Below, piece by piece: positions 43,727-55,042 of a stretch of 64,000 nt of DNA. The stretch lies in contig CANTUV010000051.1 of the NCBI GenBank assembly GCA_947685225.1, forward strand, positions 7,378,001 through 7,442,000, written 5' to 3'. Made by a program: the position numbers and the translations under genes. Every line of letters begins with the position of its first letter. Within the stretch, counting starts at the first letter, position 1. This DNA is from Garcia nutans (lineage: Eukaryota; Streptophyta; Magnoliopsida; Malpighiales; Euphorbiaceae). Under the pieces are notes generated by a model, which was not told the origin of the DNA, made no database searches, and saw only the letters and a list, made by a program, of their open reading frames with translations.

Positions 43727-46700
43727 GTGGATTGTGAGCTTATGTCATTTATTTATTATTTATTTTCTATTAATTCAGCCAGCATGCCGTGTAATCCCAA
43801 CTTTGTCCCTATGAATGAAAATACTGATAATAAGACTGCTAATAAGAAAAAATATTTAGTTTTAGTCTGTTCTGAAGTTAATTTAACTTCGGTACCTAGA
43901 AACACTTGGTGGATAGATTCTGGTGCTACTAGTCACATAAGTGTTTCAATGCAGGGTTGCCTAAGTTACCGAAAGCCAACTGACGGTGAAAGATACGTTT
44001 ATATGGGAACTGGAGAACCAGTAGAAGTAGAGGCAATAGGACATTTTAGATTGCGTTTAAGAACTGAAATTTTTTTGGATCTAGTAGATACTTTTGTTAT
44101 TCCGTCTTTTAGGCGGAATTTAATTTCTGTTTCCCATTTGGACAAATCTGGTTTTACTTGTTCATTTGGAAACAATAAAGTTACTTTATCTATGGATTCA
44201 AAAATTTTAGGTGCTGGTTTCTTATATGCACTTCATAATCTATATATGTTAGATATCGATGCCTCTTATAATGAGACCCTGCAAGTTAGTACTATAGGTA
44301 CCAAAAGGAAGCTGAATATGGATAACTCAGCTGCTCTATGGCACAGACGTTTGGGTCACATATCCAAATCTAGAATAGAGCGTCTTGTGTCAGATGGTAT
44401 CATAAATACACTTGATTTCACATATTTGGACTCCTGTATTGAGTGTATTAAAGGTAAACAGACTAAACAAAAGAGATTATGTGCCAATAGGTCATCAAAC
44501 GTCTTAGAGTTGATACATACGGACATCTGTGGCTCATTCCCTACAGCAACTAGGAATGGTCAAAGATACTTTATATCATTCATAGACGATTACTCACGTT
44601 ATGGGTACCTATATCTCATTCATGAGAAATCTGAGTCTCTGGACGTTTTCAAATATTATAAGGCCGAAGTTGAAAATCAACTCGGAAAGAAGATTAAATC
44701 TGTTAGATCTGACAGTAGAGGTGAGTACTATGGCAAATATGACGGTTCAGGTGAACAACGTCCAGGGCCATTTGCTATTTTCCTGCAGGACTGTGGTATA
44801 GTCCCTCAATACACCATGCCTGGTACACCCAGCATGAATGGTGTATCTGAGAGACGTAACAGGACTCTTATGGATATGGTTAGAAGTATGATTAGTCATT
44901 CTTCTTTACCTGAGTCTCTGTGGGGAGAAGCATTAAAGACAGCAGTCTATCTTCTTAACAGAGTACCAACTAAAGCAGCTACAAAAACACCTTATGAGCT
45001 TTGGACTAGACGCAAGCCCAGTCTAAAACATCTTCATGTTTGGGAATGTCCTGCTGAGGCTAGGCTTTATAGGCCTAATGAGACAAAATTGGACTCCAAA
45101 ACTGTTAGTAGCTACTTTGTTGGTTATTCTGAGCGATCTCAGGGTTTTGAGTTCTATAATCCTACTTCCATATCTATTTTTGAGACGGGAATTGCAACAT
45201 TCTTTGAGGATGTTGAGTTTGGGGGGAGTAATAAGGTTAGAAACATTGTCTTTGAGGAGGGATCGAGTCAGGAACACTCAGTGTTGATTCCTATATTTGC
45301 TCCTGGGACTGTTCAGGTTCCTAGAAATGTTAATATCCCAGAAGCAATTCCGAATCCAATACAAGACAATGTTGATCAACTTCCCCATCAGGATGAAGAA
45401 ATTGTTCTTCCTCAAGTACAAGCTCAACAACCTCAAGAATTTGAGCCAGAACCTGTGCCTTTAAGAAGGTCCACTAGAGAGAGAAGAAATGCTATTCCGG
45501 ATGACTATGTAGTATATCTTCAGGAACATAAGGACATTGTAGACATGGTGGAAGATGATCCTATCAGCTTTCATCATGCCATGCAGGATTCCAACTCTCA
45601 GAAGTGGATTGAGGCAATGGGTGAAGAATTTAAGTCAATGCAAGACAATCAAGTTTGGGATCTTGTTCCATTACCTGAAGGAAAGAAACCCATTGGTTGC
45701 AAATGGATATTTAAAACCAAGAGGGATTCTAAAGGTAATGTGGAAAGATATAAGGCTCGTCTTATAGCTAAAGGCTTCACTCAGAAAGAAGAGATTGACT
45801 ATAAAGAGACTTTCTCTCTAGTATCATCGAAGGACTCTTTTAGGACAATCATGGCTCTAGTTGCACATTTTGATCTTGAGTTACATCAAATGGATGTGAA
45901 GACTGCGTTTCTCAATGGAGACATTGATGAAACCATCTATATGGTGCAGCCAGAAAACTTTGTGTCTGGAGACCCAAAGCGACTGGTATGCAGATTAAAG
46001 AAATCTATTTATGGACTTAAGCAAACTTCTCGTCAGTGGTACTTCAAGTTCCATAAAGTAGTTGTCTCTTTTGGTTTTGAGACAAATGTTGTGGAAGATT
46101 GTGTGTATTACAAGTTCAATGGGAGTAGGTTTATCTTTTTGGTCTTATATGTGGATGACATATTGCTTGCTACTAACTGTAAGGACTTGCTGCATGAGAC
46201 CAAAGTCTTTCTCTCAAAACACTTTGAGATGAAAGATTTAGGTGAAACTTCTTTTGTATTAGGGATTCAAATACATTGAGACCGTACTCGAGGTATTCTT
46301 GGATTATCAGAAAAGGGCTATATTGAGAAAGTGCTCAAGAGATTTAGTATGCAAAATAGTAGACCAATTGATACCCCAGTTGCTAAAGGAGATAATTTCA
46401 GTCTTGATCAGTATCCAAAGGGTGAACTTGAGATTCAGGAGATGCAGAAGATTCCTTATGCGTCAGCAGTTGGGAGTCTGATGTATGCTCAAGTTTGCAC
46501 TCGTCCAGATATTTCATTCATAGTTGGCATGTTAGGGCGATATCTCAGCAATCCAGGAATGGATCATTGGAAAGCAGCCAAAAGAGTCTTGAGGTATCTT
46601 CAGAGAACTAAGGGACATATGCTCACATACAGGCGATCAGATCAGCTTGAGATCACTGGGTATACTGATTCTGATTTTGCGGGATGCCAAGATAGTCGGA

Positions 46701-47134
46701 AATCCACATCAGGCTACATATATCTCTTGGCTGGCGGTGCTATTTCTTGGAAGAGTGTGAAACAAACTCTAGTAGCTACCTCCACCATGGAAGCAGAATT
46801 TGTAGCAAGTTATGAGGCATCCAATCAGGTAATCTGGCTGAGAAACTTTGTCACAGGGCTGTGCATTGTGAATGACATTGAAAGGCCATTAAAGTTATAC
46901 TGTGATAATAACTCAGCGATTTTATTCTCCAACAACAACAAAAGCTCTTCTCGATCGAGACACATTGGGATAAAGTTTCTGGCTGTGAGGGAGAGAGTAC
47001 AGAGTGGACAGATATCCATAGAGCATATTGGAACGAACTCCATGATTGCGGATCCGTTCACTAAGGCTGTGATACCGAAAGTTTTTCATGAGCACACTGC
47101 TCATATGGGTGTCACATTATTTGAGACTATTTAG
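43727..47134 (+). pseudogene. Copia pol with a single nonsense codon
   Basis: One frame from 43727 to 47134 encodes the protease (DSGAT at residue 64), GAG-pre-integrase (HRRLGH...CIECIKGKQ), integrase core (IHTDICG, SDSRGEY, NGVSERRNRTL), reverse transcriptase (YVDD at 808-811) and RNase H (YTDSDFAG, TSTMEAEF). A TGA at 46277-46279, just after the RT catalytic core and probably from an Arg CGA codon, splits it into 850-codon and downstream parts. The second D block reads DSRGEY where relatives usually have a Gly after DN/DR. It ends at TAG 47132-47134. It is non-functional unless the stop is suppressed. Confidence 0.92.
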
Positions 47135-47553
47135 TTTCAGTGGGAGTTTGTTCATTATGGTTACATTATATTTGTGTATACTCTGTTTTGTAATGGATAT
47201 ATTATGTTATTAATACTCAGTTTCTGCAGAAAATAAAGTATTTATTTTGTTACACTCTGTATTATTATTGATTGATCTCACTAAAGTATGACCAGTTGGA
47301 AACATGCATGATTAGATCACATTACATGTAGTTTCCATGCTACACTCCTATTATTGATCTATGTCATTTGAGAGTATTGGTAATGTGATTGATGGTGGTT
47401 TGAGTCACGATGAATGTGGCGACTGACCCTTCAGTCCTTTATTGATATAATCAATGGACGAGATTGTTTGAGGCACCTTCAGTATGATTGCTTTTATAAG
47501 CTCATTAAGGTATATACATTTATATTTAATATATGTTAGCTCAAGTGGGAGAT

Positions 47554-48074
47554 TGTTAGAATTAATTTTATATTGTTAAAATTAATCCTCTACTTAATCA
47601 TAAGTGTGGGCTAAATATATTCAAATATTAAATATGTATTGCAATCAAATTAAGATAGTCAAATTAAAGTTTTCATCTAATTAGGATTGTTGACTATTGA
47701 GATGTCCTATTCGTAATAGGATTATAAGTATAGAGACCGATAAGTATTTCTGTTTTGTTGAAGGACCAAAATAGAAATTAATCATCATCATTAGTTATAA
47801 ATAAGGGGGTCGTGGTCTCCGGGGAAACATAACAATTTTAGAGAACATTACATTCCTTCAGTAGTGCTTCCGCATAACCTAGAGTGTGTATCTCCTGGAA
47901 GGCGACAAACCCCAGAATCGTCTTCAGCATCAATATACGATGATGTCAGGTACGCAATTCTACCCTTTGCAATTTAATTTGAATAATCTAGTGATCTATG
48001 CATATTTTAGGTTTTAGGGGAATTAAGTTTTCTTCCCCTTTCATTTAGGGGAATCAGGTTTTCTTCCCCATTCA
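47554..48074 (+). repeat. 3' LTR of Copia element 2
   Basis: 521 bp, starting TGTTAGAATT just after a purine-rich AGTGGGAGAT tract (about 47545-47553), which is the likely polypurine primer. It ends CCCATTCA and is followed by GATTC. Confidence 0.92.
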
Positions 48075-48079
48075 GATTC

Positions 48080-49012
48080 TCCCTTTCTATTATATGTTAA
48101 TAGTTTTTTATCAGCCAATTGAACACTCATCTGGCCTATGTTTGTGTTATTGTTTCATTGAAAAATTTTCCTTGCTTTTCCTCCCTTTCATATCGAAGTC
48201 CCTATTTTTCTTATTTAATATAAGATTGCTATCTAGTTTCTCATATCCAGATGAACCTAAACACACGCAAGTACCAATGAGGATAAATATGTAATATTAC
48301 TACCGTCAGACGAATTACCGTACAAAATGTTCACTATTGTAAATATATCACTGTAGAGAACATGGTTCGGTGATTTACAGGAGTGCCATTGATACTACTG
48401 CCTTGTAATTTTCTTATTATTATCTTTTTGAATATTTGGAGTTTGCATCTGTCATTAAGTGTTAAAGTTAGTTATATATTAAAATAAAATTTCAATTTTT
48501 TATTATTTTAACCGCAAAAAATAAAAAGACTATTTAGTTTGAGCCAATGAACTCTCGATACATCTAAAATAAATTTATTGCCTTTCGTTGTACGAACATT
48601 CGGTAAGATAAAAGCCACACTAGCAAGACTATGAGTCCCTTTATTAATATTTTTTATTAAAAAAAATTAAATTGTTTTTTTCAAAAAATTGCATATAAAA
48701 TAATAACTTGGCAGAAATAATAATACTTTTAACTACTAAACTAAGATTTAATAATTCATAGTATTGAATTATTTAATTTATATATATGTATTTGAAGTTA
48801 AATAATTTTAAAAATATAATTGAATTTAATTATTTAAAATTGCATTTATATATAATAAATTTTAAAAGTATATATTTAAGTTGAATTATATATTTTTTAA
48901 TTTTTTATGGGGGTGTCTTGATTATTTAAGGATAGATAATTGGAAAACGAAGTTTTAAGCATATTAATTTTTATATATATATAATTCAAGGAAAAATTAA
49001 GTAAATAAATAA
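48080..49012. other. AT-rich intergenic DNA, no gene seen
   Basis: Low-complexity sequence between Copia element 2 and the L1 element. Nothing supportable was found apart from the LINE target-site duplication at its right edge. Confidence 0.6.
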
Positions 49013-49029
49013 GGATATTCATTTCTTCT
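49013..49029. repeat. Left 17-bp target-site duplication of the L1 element
   Basis: GGATATTCATTTCTTCT occurs here and again at 56798-56814, directly after the poly-A tail. This is the long duplication expected of target-primed reverse transcription. Confidence 0.95.
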
Positions 49030-49159
49030 AATAGAATAATTTTTTCGGAGAGCTTCTCTGCTTTATGCATGACCTTTTGCTCTATGCATAATCTCGTCAT
49101 TTGACGTTAATCTTTGTTTTTTTCATCTAAAAACTTCGCTTTTTCATCTAAAATTATCC

Positions 49160-50312
49160 ATGTCTATGGAGAACGAGTTAGAGAATCTTACTTTATCTGA
49201 TGATGAAGACGATTGTATCAAGATTTCAGAAACAGAAACGCAGGAGATCGATACGTACAAATTCTGTATGGTGGGTATGTTCATGACTTATAGCAAGATT
49301 AATTTTATGGCTATGCGTAATACACTTGCGGATATTTGGCATCCCTTGGGGGGAGTGGATATCAGTGAGATTGGAGGGAAGAGATATCTATTTAGATTTT
49401 TCAATAATGTTGATTTGCAGAGAGTTTTCGAGGGTTCCCCTTGGATTTTTAATAATCATCTATTAGTTTGGAAGGAGGTGGTCGAGGGGGATAATCCATT
49501 GCTCATCCCGTTGACACATTGTCCGATATGGGTCCAATTTCATGATTTAAAGCACGGATTCATGTCTCTTGGAACGGCGAAGCAGCTAGGGGATTTCGTG
49601 GGGACATTTCTTGAATATGATCCAAAATCCTGTGTTGATTCGGATGATGATAAGTTTATGAGAATGAAAGTGATGCTGGATATACGGAAACCATTAAAGC
49701 GACGTAAGAGATTGGTTGATGATAATAATCTTATGTTCTATGTCCGCTTTAGATATGAAAAGGTGAAGACCTATTGCTATCTTTGTGGTATAATCGGCCA
49801 TACAAACAGCTTTTGCGAGTTGAGATTACAGAAGAAACCAGATGAGCTGGTGTTGGAGTGGGATGAAGGTTTGCGGCTAAACCTCGCCGAAGACAGCAGC
49901 CGGTGAGCATTGGATTCGAAATAGGGAAGGAGGATTTTTCGGGACAAAGGGGGGAATTTCAATGGAGCAAAGTCAAGATATTCTGGATCATGATCATATG
50001 ATATCCCGTGAATTTAGGAACCACCTTTACTCTGGTCAACTTTATTCTTATATGGGAAGAAATCAAGTCTCTATGGGATGTGAAGAGGGGCGGGGTGAAG
50101 ATGGGCCGAATAATATAAAGTCCAATACTTTAAATGAAGATCTGCCAATGAGAAGATGCGAAGAAAATAAAAAATGGCAGCGTATTAACAAACAAACTGT
50201 TCATGGAGTTTCCTCAACCAATAAGGATTCACCATCGAGCTCTTTCCCAGTTCAAGATGAGACTGGATTCAATGAAGCGGCTAATCCTGCGGGGCAGGAT
50301 AGCCGAAGGTAA
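49160..50312 (+). pseudogene. L1 ORF1 (gag-like, DUF4283 and CCHC), one frameshift
   Basis: The frame starts at 49160 with an acidic N-terminus (LTLSDDEDD). A DUF4283-like domain follows (YLFRFFNNVDLQRVFEGSPW, HCPIWVQFHDL), then the CCHC knuckle CYLCGIIGHTNSFC near 49774-49815. It stops at 49906. The next frame is open from just before that point through 49962-50312 (hydrophilic tail), so a single frameshift near 49880-49905 most likely separates the two halves. The TAA at 50310-50312 overlaps the ORF2 ATG by one base (TAATG). The product would be the RNA-chaperone protein of the LINE particle. Confidence 0.8.
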
Positions 50313-52668
50313 TGAGTCTCCTTAGTTGGAATTGCCGGGGCTTGGGCAATCCCGGCCCAATAAGAGCACTAAAGGATATCATCTTATTTCATCGGCCTAA
50401 GGTGGTTTTCCTTATGGAGACTTTAGTGCAACGTAGCCGTATGAAATTTGTTAATCGTTCATTGGGTTTTGACAATTGTTTTACAGTGGATTGTACAGGT
50501 AGAAGTGGAGGTTTGTGTTTGCTTTGGATGAATGATTTTAAAATTAATGTCACTGGTTTTTCTAGTAACTTTATTGATGCTTTGGTTCATATTCAAGAGA
50601 AAGAATGGAGATTGACTGGCTTTTACGGCTATCCAGATAGCTCTAGGCGACGAGCATCCTGGAATCTTTTACGAAATCTTGCTGGTAGAAGTGACAAACC
50701 ATGGCTTTGCATGGGGGATTTCAATGATTTATTAACGGTGGAGGATAAATTAGGAGGAGCAGCGATTCAACGATACTTGCTCAATGGGTTCTCTGAGGCA
50801 GTTTCGGATTGTGGCTTAGTGGATATTCCATGGGAAGGGTTTCAGTTTACTTGGGAAAAGAAAAGAGATGGGGTAGTGATTTGCAGGGAGAAATTGGATA
50901 GGGTGATGGCAAACGTTCGGTGGCTGTCTTTATATTTGAATGCTTTGGCTAATATTGTTGAAGCTCCTGTATCTGACCATGCTCCTGTTCTGGTCAAGGT
51001 TGAGTGTAGGAATGAGGTTACTGGGTACAAGAAATTTCGGTTTGATAATAGATGGTTAGGTGAAAGGGATATGGATCAATTGGTAAAAGATGTATGGTAC
51101 AATAATTTAGATTTTCCTTTATTGCAAAAAAGGGATATGTGTGTCCTTGTAATGAACAAGTGGGGCTGTGCTTATAACAAGCATTTTTTGAAGCAAAAAA
51201 GGAGGGTGCAGCAACGTGTTAAAGAAGCTAGGGACAATTTTGATGATAGTAGGGTCCATAGGTTAAAAGTAGAATGAAATACCATTTTATTTAAAGAAGA
51301 TTGTCAATTGAGACAGGTGGGGAAGCAGAGATGGCTTTTACAAGGGGGCAGGAATACTAAATTTTTTCATGCTTCAATTAAAAACAGGAAGAGGAGAGCA
51401 AGAATTGTAAAAATACAAACTGAGACAAGAGAGGTGGTAACAGATATTAAAAGGTTGGAACACGCTACGGTTGAGTATTTCTCTAATGTCTATGCGTCTA
51501 TGGGTTCGGACAGTAATGAGATATTTGATTTGGTTCAGCCGAAGGTAACTAGTGTCCAGAATAATTTTCTGACAGCGTCATTTACACTAGAAGAGGTAAA
51601 AAATGCTGCATTTGATATGAAGCTAGATACATCTCCTGGACCCGATGGCCTTAACCCGGCGTTCTTTCAACATTTTTGGCAAGTAATTGGCGACGATATC
51701 TGGAGGGGATGTAAACAATGGCTGGATACAAGTATTTTTCCGAATACTCTGACTAATACTCATATTGTTTTACTGCCCAAATGTGATAATCCTGTGACTC
51801 TTAAGGACTATAGACCTATTTCACTTTGTAATATTTTATATAAAATTGTGGCAAAGACTTTAGTGAATAGGTTGAAACAGATTCTTCCTTTGTTAATTGA
51901 TGAATGTCAATCTGCTTTTGTTCCTGGGAGAATGATTACTGATAATGTGGCGGTGGCTTTTGAGTTAATTCATAATATAAAAAGTAGAAAGAGTCATAGA
52001 GGGGCTTGTGCATTAAAAATTGATATCTCTAAAGCCTATGATAGAGTGGATTGGAATTTTTTAAAAGGAATGATGTTGAGGATGGGTTTTTGTAATAAAT
52101 GGGTGGATTGGATGATGCTTTGTGTTGCAAATGTGAAGTATTCGGTTCTTTTGAATGGGAAGGAGGTGGGTCCAATTTGTCCGAGTAGAGGGTTGAGGCA
52201 AGGCGATCCTCTCTCACCTTATTTATTCTTGTTATGTGCGAAAGGTTTATCATTATTATTTCAGGACGCCAAGCAGAGTGGTAGATTGCAAGGGGTGCAG
52301 GTGGGGAGGAATTGTCCGAGCGTTACTCATTTGCTTTTTGCGGATGATTCTTTTTTCTTCTTTGAAGGGTCATTAGTGGAAGCGGGGGTAGTGAATGAAA
52401 TTCTGGAAAAATATGAGAATGCGTCTGGTCAGGCTATAAACTTGAATAAATCCGGTATATTTTTTAGTCCAAATATGAGCAGAGAGCTTAAGGCTGATAT
52501 TACTTCTCTCCTTAGAGTTACGGGTTCTATTGTTGAAGGAAATTATTTAGGTCTGCCATCCCTAATTGGTAGATCTAAGAAGCAAGTTTTTGGTTTTCTT
52601 CGAGACAGGCTTGAGAAGAGAATTGGCAATTGGTCATCTATATTTTTATCTAGAGCGGGAAAAGAGGT
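50312..52668 (+). pseudogene. L1 ORF2, endonuclease and RT up to the solo LTR
   Basis: It starts at 50312 (MSLLSWNCRGLGNPGPIRAL), the classic plant L1 endonuclease start. MGDFND, the DRV/REKLDRV and SDHAPV motifs complete the endonuclease by about residue 230. A TGA at 51275-51277 interrupts the linker; the same frame reopens at 51278. RT blocks then follow: SPGPDGLNPAFFQ, YRPISLCNILYKI, AFVPGRMITDN, KIDISKAYDRVDW, RGLRQGDPLSPYLF and LLFADDSFFFFEG. The frame reaches the LTR at 52668. The continuation at 55043 is in the same frame once one copy of the 5-bp duplication is discounted. Confidence 0.88.
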
Positions 52669-53390
52669 TGTAACACCCCATCTTAGCCTACGTTTATAGA
52701 CCAAGATGGACTGTTATCTCCTGGTGGTTGTGTCTTAATATTTTACTTAGCCAATTTTAAGTGCAGATTTTAAAAAAATTTTGCCAGAGTTTCCCCTATA
52801 ATTGGTGGTCCCAAGTGTCGACAAAACTGATTTTTCTTATTTATGAAAAATATTTTGTTTCACAATTCAATACAAGCACACTCCCAATAATCCACCCTTA
52901 TAACCTCAACTACAATCCTGCAAGAAGAATTCACACTTCTATATTCACAACCCAACTCAATTCAAAATCATACAGTTATTATACATTACTAGATTTACAT
53001 ACTACATCAAGTTATCTCTTTGTATTATTCAAATAAGTACATGCCAGTTTCCAATACCAAAATACAAAATGAAGAGCACCTCCTAAGCTTGTTGATGACC
53101 GGCAGATCGCAGGACTCCTCTGCTTGCTACTGGCTCCTTGCTAATAATCTACGAGTTTAGAAGAAACTAAACTCGCTAAGCATTGCTTAGTGGGTACTTT
53201 AACTAATTACGGAAAATGAATAATAAAGGCATAATGCACTTTTAAAAGCAATGAATCGTATTTAAAAATAATATCACAGTAAAAACAATCCATACATGTC
53301 ATATATTCGGTTATTATCATTTTATCATTTCGCTCCACAAGGTAATTATGAATACACCGATCTCGGAATGAGGCCTCGTATAGAGTTACG

Positions 53391-53514
53391 CGTGGTCTTG
53401 ACCTCACACGACTAATTGCCATGGTCTTGGTCTCACACGATATAGAATAACTGCGTGGTCTTGGTCTCACACGACTAGTTGCCATGATCTTGACCTCACA
53501 CGATATAACCCCCA
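53391..53514 (+). repeat. Higher-order repeat of a GGTCTTG-CTCACACGA motif in the solo LTR
   Basis: Four copies of TGGTCTTG(A/G)(C/T)CTCACACGA (the last TGATCTTG) start at about 53393, 53422, 53456 and 53485. The spacings 29, 34 and 29 bp show a duplicated 63-bp dimer. Confidence 0.85.
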
Positions 53515-53976
53515 TTCCAGACCAGTTTTACTCATTTACCGAGTAGAGCATATATAACATTTCATATATATACCCATTCACTTCATATATATACCACATA
53601 TTCTCCATGTATATAGAATATATACTTACACAAATACCACATATACTCACATATGTATCATATATATTCACATATATACCATATAAATAAAAGTTTGTAA
53701 GAAAAGAAAATTTCTTTTATGTTAAAGTACCAAACCTTGCGTTTCCTTAGTCCTTATTCTATATCACTTCCTTTCCTTCCTTGTCTCCTTGATTTCCTTA
53801 TAATTTTGTTTGTCACCAAACTCTTTAAATCAAAAGCCTTAAACTTAGGAAAAATACCTCCTTCTTCCTTCTCTTATGGTTTGGACGAATTCACCATGCA
53901 AGAGGGGGCTTTTATACTTCCTTTCCTTAGCTTATTTTGATCCAAATGGCAGCCATAAGTGGTGAATAGATGTTGA

Positions 53977-54150
53977 CTTCCAATTGGTACACCTTATAGC
54001 AAAAATGGCCACTTTTAATTGGTCCATTTACCTTCTTCCAATTGGTACACCTTATAGCAAAAATGGCCACTTTTAATTGGTCCATTTACCTTCTTCCAAT
54101 TGGTACACCTAATAGCAAAAATAGCCACTTTTAATTGGTCCACTTGCCTT
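53977..54150 (+). repeat. Three tandem 58-bp units in the solo LTR
   Basis: CAATTGGTACACCT begins at 53981, 54039 and 54097, an exact 58-bp period. The third unit carries a few substitutions. Degenerate pieces (AATGCTATATGGCTAATTATGATC) continue after it. Confidence 0.9.
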
Positions 54151-55042
54151 CTTCTTTTAATAAATGCTATATGGCTAATTATGATCCACTTTTGGGGTGG
54201 ATGAATGCCTTAGGGCCATTTGTCCATCTCTTTTTCTTTTCTTCTTTTAATAAATGCTAAATGGCTACTTATGATTGGCCCACTTGCCTCCTTCTTTTAT
54301 CTTATTTATTTGGCAAGCCCTTAGGCTTCCTTTTATTCATATTTTGACCCCCTCAACTTTCTTGTGCTGTAATTTTATAGTCTAGGGTATGATAATATCA
54401 AAATACCCTCCAACGATTAATCGATTGTAACTTTTAAACCGTGCATTTTCGGAAAAAATTGAAACCCACGGTTATGACCCGATTAATCTCGAGAATATTC
54501 TTCCGGGGGTCAGATATGGGCACTATTAAGAACTTCCGACACTTAATTTTTAAGTTTACATAGTTGCCCCTAACTTTTGAGAAATTTTCACTTAGGTCCT
54601 TTTGATATCCCTTCCTGACCTTGCTGTCTTTCTTTATTAATATCTTTTTACTCATAATTCCAAATTAAGTAATTCTTATTCCCACTGAAACTAGACATCC
54701 GGGGATATATTGTATCAAAATGTTAGGTCAATCCGAGCTATATCTGATTTTTGACGGTCCTTTGAAGTCAAGCCTACTATGCTGTCCTGAGGCAGCTTGC
54801 ACATTGTCTACTAAATCCATCATATCTTATTCTGTACAACTTCAAATTGAGTAATTTTAAGTTAAACATCTAGCTAAGACACAAATAAACAATTAAGTCT
54901 TCTTTGAGACTCTCTAATTCTATCATTAACTTGGATGAAATTCGAGCTCAAGTTATAGGTCATGTTCTAAACTCCTTTGTTCTAAGCCTAAATCATATCC
55001 TCTATGTCTGTTTCTTACCAATCTGGAATTCGGGATGTTACA

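Larger units (their letters stand above)
42057..48074 (+). mobile_element. Older Ty1/Copia retrotransposon without recognisable gag
   Basis: The element is 6018 bp, with LTRs 42057-42564 (508 bp) and 47554-48074 (521 bp), TG...CA ends, a tRNA-iMet primer site and a GATTC duplication. About 20 substitutions plus one 13-bp indel separate the LTRs by eye, near 4% divergence, so it is clearly older than element 1. The pol frame (43727-47134) has one nonsense codon. No gag or CCHC knuckle is visible in the 1.1 kb between primer site and protease. Confidence 0.93.
52669..55042 (+). mobile_element. Solo LTR of a Ty3/Gypsy-type element (Tekay/Del-like ends)
   Basis: It starts TGTAACACCCC and ends GGGATGTTACA, imperfect inverted termini typical of Del/Tekay chromovirus LTRs. 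It is flanked on both sides by GAGGT (52664-52668 and 55043-55047), a perfect 5-bp duplication. At 2374 bp it has no primer site, no pol frames and no second LTR, so it is a solo LTR left by recombination between LTRs. Gypsy assignment rests on the termini only. It interrupts the L1 RT. Confidence 0.85.

Noticed and set aside
53719..53940. 73-codon + frame in the solo LTR
   Set aside because: No domain similarity; it lies in LTR sequence next to tandem repeats.
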